Positions 24,798 to 36,700 of a stretch of 64,000 nt of DNA are shown here, piece after piece. The first letter of the stretch is position 1; each line of letters opens with the position of its first letter. Source of the DNA: Schistocephalus solidus (lineage: Eukaryota > Platyhelminthes > Cestoda > Diphyllobothriidea > Diphyllobothriidae); the NCBI GenBank assembly GCA_017591395.1, contig WEDG01002106.1, positions 158,208 to 222,207 of the forward strand. Direction: 5' to 3'. The notes beneath the pieces are model-generated. The model worked only from the letters and a program-made list of their open reading frames with translations, was not told where the DNA came from and did not search any database. Position numbers and translations under genes: made by a program.

Positions 24798-27700
24798 GTA
24801 TGTAATTTTTTTGAAAAGCGAAGCATTTTGATGTTTCTCAGTTACAATGGACGCCTACAGATTTCCAAGATAGGCGTAGAGACTCGCCCTTGTCAGCACT
24901 CCCAAAGTCTGTCACACAAGGCGTCATATCGTCACAACAATTTTAAATGCATTGTGTATCGGCTTAGGAAGTGAAGTTTCAAAACTGACGGCTGTGTTAG
25001 GTGAATCTCAAAGGGAACATCGTTTTACCGCAAAGTTCTAGGAATCATTCAATGGTATGCATCCTTTGAAGATGTGAAGTCAGTTACCTTGAGAATTACT
25101 TTGTTTACCTAAGCCCTCGGGCCGCTTCTCGATAGCATCTTCAGAGAAATGAGAAAAAAATCTAACATTTTAAGCAGTAAGCTAATAATTAAACTCATTG
25201 AATATGCTGCATCTGTCAGAGTAGCCCTTGGTATCCGTGTGAGAATTTGGTTCATATATCAGCAGTGAATGACTCGCTTCTGAAGTCCCAAGTACCCTTC
25301 GCTGTTTATCCCAAACAGCTAGTAGCTCTGAACAATAAGTGCCCTGAAAGAACTGAAAACGAAATCAGCTTTTCGTGCAGTTTTACTTTTATGGGCATAC
25401 GCAGTGTGGTACATAACCCGAGACTGAATTTAATCAATCACTGATGCACATTAGTTGGTGACTTTTTGATGAAAGAAGTGAAGATTTTTTTTCTGAATTT
25501 CTCGAGTCTCCTTGAGTCTTGCCACCCGTGCCAATTCCTTACGCAGTTCTTTTTTCCAGCGTTTGCCGAGGGCCTAGGAACAAAGTTCTCTTCGTGAAAC
25601 ACAACCCCCCAACTGTGAATGTGGCATTTTGGAGGCTGTTCATAATGCCTATGTGAACGTTCCAAGAATTTCTTAAGTCCTGAACCGTTTAAGCATCTAA
25701 CCTTGTCCGAATAACCATCTGTATTACGTACAACCTCACCAAGCAAATAGTTCAAACGGAAATACTTACAAACGTATCATGTTTGGGGCAGAAAACCGAA
25801 CGTCAGTTGATCATGAGTAGTCGAAGGAAATAAATTTGATAAAGACACATCCAAAAATAAAATTTCCGAGGCTGATAACGAAAATTCAGGCGGTGGAAGT
25901 AACCACCAACCACGTAAGCATACATTTCAGGGTGGGGCTTGTATTTTGGTCTTGTCCAGCTGACTGGCATCGGAAGAAATTAGTGTAGATGGGGAGGGAC
26001 GACAAAGAATGCGCGTTTAATTTACCTCCATTGAGTCAATCCTAATCCTGACCACCGGCTGGGCCCGGAAAAAAAACCGTACAATGGCGCAGGTAATCCA
26101 CAAACGAGGTCTAGCTGTTGGGTCAAAATTACTTCATCGAAACAATGCTTATCAATGTTCTGCTAACTATTATCCTCTATTGGTGCATATGGAGTATTTT
26201 TTTCAAGTTGGATTAAAGTTCTGTGTTCAAACTAAAAACCAGCATTCAACTGTATGCTAGGTCAATCGAAATTCCACTATATGTGATCTACTGTTGAAGG
26301 TTCAAATAAGTAACCTTGTCTACAAGACTGTCATTGCAGCCGGACCATACGGGAGAGGAGGAGAGAGTACGGTAGATGCAGCGCAAGTGTACTATCACTC
26401 CAAACTAAACTTCAAACTTCACAAGTCACCGTCCCTTCGCCCACAGTACTGTGACCAACGGGACCGGTCATTTATTGACATATTAAGGGCAAAATATTTC
26501 CCCCTTCATATTTGGTTGAACTGATATAATGTCTAAGCGTCTGCAATGTCCATTTATTAATCTTCAACGCATGATGATCATCCAGATGGTGGTAATTAGC
26601 TTTAAGCATTCATTCCTCCAGTAGTCAACAGAAAATTACGACGGTCCCAAGTACGCCGCTATGTACTAACGGATTGTGCCGAGCCAGGGTTTTGAGATGA
26701 GCTCTTTGGTGCCCCAAATGTATCAGGGACATCGCTATCAAGGCAGTACACTGCACTGCAGTGAGGGACGACGAAGGCAATGTCCGAATCACTTTATCGG
26801 TCATTATTCTGTCGCCTGAAGTATCTTCGCGAGACGGTCATGACCACTTAGGCTGTATCATTCGAGGCGAAGTCGATGCACTTCGTTCTCAGGACCATTT
26901 GCAGACGTGGGAGATGGAAAACGGTAGTGCTCCTGTTACAGACGCCTGTGCGAACGCCAAGACTTTCGTGCGTATCCGCATGCGCAGCCTGGTTCATGGC
27001 CAATCACGACTATCCAAACCCGCTAATCAACTTCAAGACCGTCTCATACGCGCTCTGCCTCAAATTGCTGTTACACATGCCAACTCGACCGTCGTTTTCG
27101 ACTATGTCCACCTTATGCACCGCAGCAGGGTGACGCAGGAACGGTAACTTGCGCTGGATTGTAGTGAGAATAGACTTTCGCTGCATCCATCTCACTTACT
27201 GTTTCACGCCCCCACCTGGACCTGGTGGCAAGACAGAGTCAAGAAGACCGGAAAAGACCGGCGTGCTACGCATGACACACTCGGGACACCACTCTCGTAC
27301 CACACGACGTACGCCCTTGTCCAAATGCCAACTTTTTCCGACCTGTTTACCAATCTTTGTATACAAATACAATATCCTCTCAATTGGAGCCCAACTACCT
27401 CTCTTCCCATTCGGGACCAAACCTGAAGGGCGTCGTGGCTAAGGTCTCCCTAATGGCTTAAGCTGTCTCAAAACTTCCATCTTCCCCTGTCTATCATGCG
27501 CATATGCCAGCATTCAGCAAGGTAGAAAAATGACCAGTTGCCTAATTACCTGGCGGCTACGTTCTACGGGTTGTCATATATTGAAGTGGACAGAGCCATA
27601 TTGTCAAAGTAACTGATTTAAGTCCGCCAGAATTCAGTGTAAGTTCAACACTGATCGTTTAGAGTAATACGCGTGTATGCCGAGATATACGTCTGAGGGT

Positions 27701-30700
27701 ATTATATTTAACCCATTCATCACTAACGCTGATTGAATACTGAATGAATGACATTTGGGACGTATTTAACCCCTGACAATCTATTAAAAAATACATGACC
27801 TAACTTGCGACTTCTCTGTGTCGAGCACGATAAGCTAATTTGCATTCGTTGATAAATGCTCCCCGATCGCTAACGGAACAAGTGATTTCCGCTAGCGATC
27901 AGTGAGCGCTCACCAACGAAAGCAGTCAATATGTCTGATCTAAACCGGCAAGGCAACGAACCCATGACTCTCTGCTTAGAGCGTTGGTCATCGAGCCACG
28001 GGTGGGGCAACACCGTGGGTTGGGTAATACTGGCCATTCCACTCTCCCTTGTCTTTGCCAGCAGTATTAGTCTGCCTATTGACTACTTTATCTGCCCATT
28101 AAAGCCTCATTTTGCTTCTTTGAGTTGCTCCTGGGAGTATAGTATAAAATTCATTTTTGTTCTAGTGGTCTTCCAGAAACGACAAAATTCCTTATCAAAA
28201 AAGCGTCTGTTTAGTTTTGTCCATCACATTGAGGTTTAATAATTATTTCAATGCAGCGCTGATACTCATGTAAACATTCAAGAAGTCGACTTCGGCAAAC
28301 GTACGTTTTCGACTTTTCATCATCGGGTCTGCACAATAATATACGGGAGTGTAGAGTGACAAGAGTTTAAACAACCCATAAGCAGTAAGTATGGGGAAAG
28401 GGTTAAGGACATTCAGACTCCTAGTTTTGTCAGGGGCTTAGGTGGGGGTGGGGGCGGGTTGAGAGGAGAACGGGGAAGGGCAGTCTGCTGCTTTACCGCG
28501 ACATGGCAGGTGTGAACACGCATGCTGGATTCATCTTTAGCCATGGCAGACAGAACTAGACTTTGGACTGCCCTAAAACATTTTCCCATACTTACTATAC
28601 CCTCCATTATATTATTGTACAGACCCGATAAGGAATAAACGAAGAAGTACATTCGCCGAAGTTGACGTCTTAAAATTTCAATAATTACCTCTAAATAGAA
28701 TAAAATACCAAGAAGATTTAATAAAAAGGGAATACAATAAAACCCACCAGAAACAGTTGAACGAACATGGCCTAGTAGACTATTATAGCCACGTAAATTT
28801 ACCCTTATATAGGGGGGTTAAATCCTTCGAATATACCCATTAAAGGAATGGTTCTCCTCTATGTAGGAATGAAGCATTTCTTGGACACGTTTAGCGAAGC
28901 ATCGCATGTGCGAAAAATTCTGACGATAACTAATTGACGTTTAAGAGGTTTTTTGTTCTGAATTCTACGTTCGTATGCGTAGTGCTGTAGTTATCACGGA
29001 AGGATTTCATGATAGAGCATTCAACTGGGATTATAATTGATTTTATCTGCAGCATACGTTAGCTTTCTAGTCCTCGCGAGTGAGATCCCGGGGCACTGGG
29101 TTGCCTCTGTTTTGCCTTCTTGAAGCCGTAAAGGTAAAACTTCACCAAACAGTGGATTTCCCATCATTCCATTTGCAGAGCTGCTTGGAGCAAAAGCAAG
29201 TATTGAAGATTATGAGGTCGTTTATCAAGGCATGAAAATCGACTGTCAAGAAGAGGCCAGGTCCGCTATTCAGAGTTTCTGGCTCTACATCAGTGGTGTG
29301 CCACAGACGACACTTGGAAGATACCTTAAGATAACCAAAACCAGGTTTGGTAGCTCCAGAACGCCCATCACATCATATGCCTGCTGTTCAACTGGAACCG
29401 GGGCAAGACGACGAGTTTACACCTACTTCGTGGCATGTGAGCGCTTCCACTCTTTGTTTCAATTTTTTAAAATTTCGTATGAGACAGAAAAAGATTTGTC
29501 TCTTTTGGATAGTTAATAAAGCATTTTTGCTTTCCAATCTTATCAAGTTGGACTATTTGACTTTTACTTAGACAGCGTATTTGGGTGCTACCATAGCGTG
29601 CTTCCTACCTTAATCAATTTAAAATATGTTTATAGTTTAAAAATTAAATCCTTATTGAATAAAGAAGCAACAAATACTTCTTTTATAGCATAGGATAGGT
29701 ACGGGGGTCTTTATCTCCTCTCAAAACACGTCAGTAGTGTTCACTCAAGTGCCCCTTAAGTAAATGCTGTAGAAATCCGCGATTTTTTTCAAAAGCTGAT
29801 TCCTGCTGTCTAATTAAGTTCTATCGATTTTCTTGATGTGCACACATATATTTTGATCAATGTAGTTTCCTGGTGGTTGGCTGTTTGTGATCATACCTAG
29901 CCTGGTTAATTGGCCGATAAACTGGACATTCGTCAGAATGTAGTGTTGAACCTGTTTAGATTTTTTTGCGATTAATGATAGGGATAAATGTCGCTGTATA
30001 TCGCTGATGTATTCAGAAGGGGAGCCACTCAACCCCCTTTTGTGTGAATTCCTGGTGTTTGTGCTTGAGCGGCTGGGTCGTGGACGTGGTTCACGCAGAC
30101 GTGGTAATCATCAGTTATGCTCAGTCCACTGAACGGTTCGGGAGGTGGCTGGGGTCTGGGAATTGTAATAGAGAGTGAGGTCGACGGTTCAGCGCATTTT
30201 CCTCAATAGGAAAAATGCGACGCGCTTGAATTTTTCACGGTGCGCTAATAGCCGTGATGGGTAACTCGGACTGCGTAGACAGCCCAGTGTGTTTTGCGTG
30301 GAGTGGTCAGCTGGTGGACTGAGGGACCGGTTTTAATGTCTCCTTCTCAATTTGGTCTCTATTACACTCCCACTCCGTGCGATCGGCGCCAGGTGTGGCG
30401 GCGAGTTTAGAAGCGGCCCCTGCTAGGCCAGCCACCTGCGCCCTCTCCCACCTCTAGTCTTCCTATCTTGATCATGACAGCATTGGATAAAGGGCAAATC
30501 TTCTTTCACTATAATCTAATTCACACGCAAATCACCGTCCCTGGACCACCTTGCTGTGGTGCACACGGTTGACCTTGGTGCCACTGACGGTCGAAATGTT
30601 ACCTAACATCGTTCCCTTGACACAATCCAAAGACTCATGGATCATCCATGCGTGAGAGCTTTTCCCTGTAATTCTGTACTGGATCACGATCGTTTTCTTC

Positions 30701-33700
30701 GGCAGGTGAATCTTCACCTAAAAGACGGCTGCGATTGCATTTACGGCACCTTGCAAATCTGAGCTTGTCGATGCGTACGGAGTTTTCCGGTGTTCCATTC
30801 AGCTTTCCTCTTTTAGCGACAGATACCATTTCGGAGCAGACTTCCCGGTAGTAATTGAGCCAGTCAACACAGTATTTCAGGATCTACCAGTAAGCATTTC
30901 ACAGAGTTTCACAGTCTAGTGGAGTCTTACGTTTCAAATCACAATAATGGAACAATTCGTTCCCCTTTCTTAGTGACCGATCACACTGGCAACCCTTTCT
31001 TCTGCACCTCCATACTGACACATTCTGTTCACTGACCTGCTTCTTTGCCAGCCAATCGCACCTGTGGCAAGAGTTTGCCTCTGATGAGACGATTTTAGAG
31101 GAGATATCATGATGCTGCTTCTTCACTGCGCACCACTTCACCAGAAAACTCGTAACAACATTTTGAAGGGTATGCCGTACTAGCAACAAAAAATTAAGGA
31201 GGGAGCCTGCTTTAATGGCACCAACACTTTTTATATCACAGCCTATTGACATATGAAATTAACCTATGATAGCAAAAGTTTCCCTGCAGGGTGATTTTGA
31301 TATTTGTACAATTTATTAGCGAAACACGTATTTCTAATCATGAGACAGTTCAGATTACCGCTGTTTGGCTTCTTTTTGAAAGATATTTCGTAACCCATCC
31401 TTAAATTACAGAGAGAAGTCTTATCTCATAAATTTCCAGAACAAATATTTCAGTATTCGCAAGGTGGTGTGTCATTCTCAATTTCGTCTGCAAAGGTTTC
31501 GAGACGAATTGTGGCCGTCGGCTGTTCCACTACAAGGGCGAGCGTTTGCAAAATTGCTATGTATCCACAGCCTGTAGAAGAAGATAAATTCTAATCAAAC
31601 TATCAAGCATCCGAAGTATACAGAAATACTTTGGTGGTCGTGCACCTCTTAACGTTTGTCTTAGATAGGATGCATTGTATGGCCACCTAAGGAGGACACG
31701 GAAATGAGAACCGCCCACAATACACGTGGCTTTGGGCCAAATTCCGGGGAAATTAGGTTTAGCCTTAAGGTGATGGTTAGGGCTACGTTTGGGGTTATGT
31801 ACAAGGTTAGGGTTAACCATAGGGTTTGGGTTTACGGTTAAGACTAGGGTTTAGGGTTAAGGGTTAAGACTTACCCTAGGGTTTAGGGTTAAGACTAAGG
31901 CTACAGTTTAGTCTTATGTTAGGGTTGGTGTTAGCGTTAAGATAGGGAATCATTTACCCTTCTTTAAGTTTATCGCAAGGCCATACAAAGCACCCATACC
32001 GTTTTGTTGGTCAGACTTTTGACGTCTGAGCAGAACGTGCTAACAAGGCCCAAATATTGAGGGCCCATTGCCGGTTGGGAGGAGAAAGTGAGGAATAGCA
32101 GGGGGAGTAGTGTAGTCTTTACAGAAGCATAGTGAGGTCAGAACCCACAAAGCCTGGTGGGCGTGCGTGAAGGAATAAGCCCGCAGCCGCACAGCGGCCC
32201 GTAGTAGTAATACAGGCAGATTAACAATGCCAAACGAGACACGGAGACTGGAATGGTCATTTCTGGCTCATTAGCTGTCGTCAGTCGGTCATACCCCCTC
32301 CCTCCACCCATAGGTGGTGCACCACCCGAGGATCGAACCCGCGATCAGTTGCTCAGAAGTCCAACGTTCCTAACCAAAATGTGATTAAAAGAACTACTTT
32401 TAGGGACTCGAATTATGAAAAGAACCTACGTTTGGCTTCCTTGTATCCCTCAAACCACCTGTGCTTGCCTCCATACCGCACAAGAGGGCATTTATTTTGT
32501 CGAAAAACGCACAGCAAGCACTGCACACTTTGTCCACAAAATAATTTAAATCGGTTGTTGTGGGGTAAATGCATCCGGGGCTGAGAGTAATCTTTTTCCT
32601 TCAATGTTCTTTACATGTTTTAGCCGAATTCACGCAAGCTATAACGCCAGCAAAGCGCTTCTATAATCCAGGAGATGTCATCACATGTCATATATACGTC
32701 TCCACACTTGTCGACGTAAACATGGCGCGTGAGGCTCTACAAGGCGTCGGAATACGCATAACAACCGTGCTGCTGGACAATTCTATCCAGGTGCTTGAGC
32801 GGTTGCATATCACTTCACTTCCGTTACCGGATTATCACAAGGGCGTCAAACAATACAGGATACAATGTCTTCTAGACGGCCTTCAAAGGACGCGCGAAAC
32901 AGTAGCTAACGCACACTGTAAGGATTTTTTATGCTCTGTGTGCTTCTGAGACTACTGTGACTATTGAATACGGAGGCGAGGGGTCTTAGCCGTGGTTGTG
33001 CACAGAGCCCTTCACTCATCACGCCCCCTTCCGTATAGGAAGGGAAGGGGAAAGATCAATAGGAGTTGTGCATTCTGTACAGAAACTCAAGGGTAGTCAG
33101 TGGCCCCGACTCGCGGCGAGTTCGGGGCCTGCACGCGCGACTGTCCGCTAGCGTGATGTGGGCGTGGGTGAATAAAGTGTCAGGTGAGAGTGAGTGACTG
33201 ACGGCTTGATCAGTTGATCGCCTGTGATTGGCTTGGTTATCCCAGAGGCTGTGTGCGTGCGGTACGGCAGCTCGAGCAGTGTCCTCACGTGACCTCATGA
33301 ATGGCGTAGACGTCAAAGGTGAAAAGCGCTTTAGCCAGACCCCCTATTTCACTAACGATTTCCATAATCACAATGGTATTAGATCCTTTGTGACTTGTGA
33401 CAGTGGAGACAGGAATTGTAACTTGCACGGAAAACTTTACTGTGGTCCGCTGGCTTTTGATAATGAACTGCTCCTGATACAAGAGATAATAGTTTTCAGA
33501 ACTGGTATGCTGTTACATTCGACTTATGTTTTGTGTAGTTCGATTCTTACAGGTAAAGGACTCAATTCAAGTTATGATGCTGTTATAGAAATGCCACTAC
33601 AACATCCCAGAACTCTTTAAACAAATAAAGGCTTGATTCGATTTCCTCAACTTTCATGATTTTTCGCTCTCAATTTGTCATTATCTTTTTTTAAAAGACT

Positions 33701-36700
33701 TAGAGAATATCGGTTGATTACAGCGCTCAGCAATTTGTGGAAGTTCCTTCAGCTAGATAAATCCGTCTACTAGCTTGGAAACTTCATAAATAAGTTTGAA
33801 TAATATTTCACAAAGACGAATTTGACTTGTTTTAACATGCTCACTTTAAAGTGGGCCCAGGCTAGACAGTAAAGATCTTCCTGCTTATTATCAAAACAGG
33901 GTACTTGTATTAAAATGAACACAAAAAATATTGTCAGCATACTGCGAAAATGCTGATTTCGAAAACCTTTCTCGGAATATGTTTTCTCAATGTGATTGGG
34001 TGATATTTGACACTAAGCGCACATGCAAGGCTACAACGCAACCTTCTATAATTAAAAGCAATTATGCAAGGGTAAATTTATAAGGGTGCAACAGGCAAGA
34101 CGCAGACAGCTGTTTCACGGTTGTTTCCAATCATCAGTACATCATATGCCTTAGGCTTTATTTGTTTTTGTCTATATATATTATTTTCTGTGTGCATATG
34201 TCGTTCAATATTTTCGAAGGTAACTTTTGCCAATGAATGAGTGTGCGACCCTGCCAAACTGGCAACGAATGCTTGTAATAGTTCGACAGTCGTAATCAGA
34301 CAATGTTCACCGTAGGCTCCACGGAAGGTAGGTGCAAGACGGTGACTGGCGCATGGATTAGATTTAAGTTGCCGCTCCATCGCAGTTGCAATTTCCGCAG
34401 CATGGTGTGGATGCTGAGGATTCCGGTCCACTCCAGGACTTCCGTGTCCGGGATCCTGTCTTGCCAGTTCAGTGTCAGTATTCTGGAGAGGCGGCTGAAA
34501 TGGAAGTGATTCAGCTTCCTGGCTTGGTTCGAGTAGACGGTCCAGGTCTCCGCTCCGCACAGGAGTGTCATCAGGACGATGGCCTTGTACATCTCCAGTT
34601 TGGTGTTCAAGGGAATATCATGGTGATTCCACACGGAGACCTGCAGCCGGCCGAAGGCCTGGCTGGCTTGGAGATCCGTCGAGTAACCTCGTCGTCGATT
34701 CTCGTGTTGCGTGTCAGAGTGCTTCCAATATAAGCAAAATTTGCAACATTTTTGAGTTGAGCTCGGTCGACCTTGATTCGAGAAGCATTGTATTCCGCGC
34801 TGGGTGGCGGCTGGTGCATGACGACGATTTGGCTCAACTTATTGTTAATCCAAAATTGGTGCAACCTGCGGCGAAGAGGTCCATGCTCCTTTGCATGTCC
34901 TCCTCCGTCACAGTGTTAAGGGCACAGTCGTCAGCGAAGAGCAAGTCATGGACTATAGTCGTAAACACACGCTTTGGAACCTGAATGCGCCCAATGTTGA
35001 GAGGGTGCCTATCAGTTCTGTAGGCGATGGCGATCTCAGGGTGCTCATCACGGTAGGCGTCCATCAACATAACAGAGAACATGAGACGGAAGAGGGTGGG
35101 AGCCAGTTTACAGCCCTGCTTCACTCCGTTGGTCACTATCAATGCTTCAGTTACTGTTCCGTTGTCAGTGACGCGCGCCATCATCTCGTTGTGAAGCTGA
35201 CGCACCATCTGCATGAACCACTCAGGACAGCTGAATTTCTGAGTGATTTTCCACAGTCTGTTTCGATTCAGCGTGGCAAGGGCTTCCGTTAGGTCCACTT
35301 AAATGGTGTGCAGATGGGTTCTCATCTCCTGGCACTTCTCTTATAGTTTGCGAGTGGTGAAAATCATATCGGTTGTTCCGCGGTGTCGTCGGAAGCCACA
35401 TTTGCTTGCCGGGGGTAGTCCCTGCTCTAGGTAACCGTTCAGACAATTAAGGATACGGGTGAAGATCTTCCCGGCTATTTTAAGTATCAAAATGCCTCTG
35501 TGGTTATCACAGAGGCCGGTTGCCCTTTCGCTTGAAGAGCTGGACGATGGTTGCATCTTTGAAATCCTGAGGAACTTGTCCTTGGCGCCACAGCTGCTGG
35601 AATATTGTTGTGAGTTCCGTCAGCAGCCGGGGCTTGCCGTACTAGTAGACTTCCAACGGGATATCGTCGTATCCCGGGGCTTTTCCACTGCAAATATGTT
35701 GCATGGCCAGATGGTTTCTGTTAGGGAAGGCGGCAGATCCAGATCATTGTTCATGTACACTTGGGAGAGCCAGTCAATGGCAGCATCGAAGATGGCTGGT
35801 GAGCAATTTGAGATCCCTTCTGAACTGATCGGTCTAGCGCTTTAGAATTTGGAATTTCTCCATCAGAAGTATTGTGCTATTAGAGCTAAGCAGTGATGCG
35901 ATTCCCTTGATGCAGGGGCCATCGATTACCTTAATGGCTTTGAAGACGTTTTTCATTTCATTGTGGTCCGCATAGCCCTGGATTTCCTCAGCCTTTCGGA
36001 TCATCCAGGCATTCTGCATCTCCCACAGCAGTTGCTGTACAAGGCGCTGGCATCTGAAAAAGGCTGCTTTGGTGGCACAGTCTGGAGGTCCATGTAGGCT
36101 TTGTGTAGTCGGTTCTTCTCCGCAAGAAGGTTGCTGATGTCAGCGTCATTAACGTCAAACCAGTCCTGGGGTTGACGGCGTGTGCGTCCGAGGAATTCGA
36201 GGGCGATGGACTGGATTACGTTCTGCAATTGACACCTTCGTCTCTCTACGTTGGCGTTGTCATTTGGAGCATGCAGATGCTCAAGTTGCCAAGTTAATTG
36301 GTGGATGAAATCAAAACAGTTAGCAGGCAAATTTAACAAGCGAGTATTTAACTTACCTAGCAGTCGTTTAATTTGGAGCCTTCGGTGGGGTTGAAGTTGG
36401 AGCCTCATCTTAGATAGGTCGGGGTGGTGGTCGGTTCAGCCATCTGTATCGCGGATCACCTTTGTCACCAGCACGCCCTGCAGGTCTCACCTGAGGACGA
36501 GGACATAATCCAGCAGTGACCAACCCCGAGATCGGAGATGCATCTACGTGGTCTTTTCTCGCGTCGGAAGGTGGAGGAAGAAGGTGTCGGTCAGCAGTAG
36601 ACAGTGGTCCGCACAGGTTCGCAAAAGGAGGCCGTTATCGTTATAGCCACTGAGACCATGGGGACCTAGCACTCCCTGCCAGGCAGCGTGATCTGTCCCG

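Noticed and set aside
26761..27147. 128-codon plus-strand ORF (begins [16 protein letters not shown])
   Set aside because: Its end overlaps a LINE 3'-tail fragment, and the rest has no domain; probably chance in repeat sequence.
34386..34984. Several 100+ codon plus-strand ORFs between 34.3 and 35.9 kb
   Set aside because: They are antisense shadows of the minus-strand LINE reverse transcriptase.
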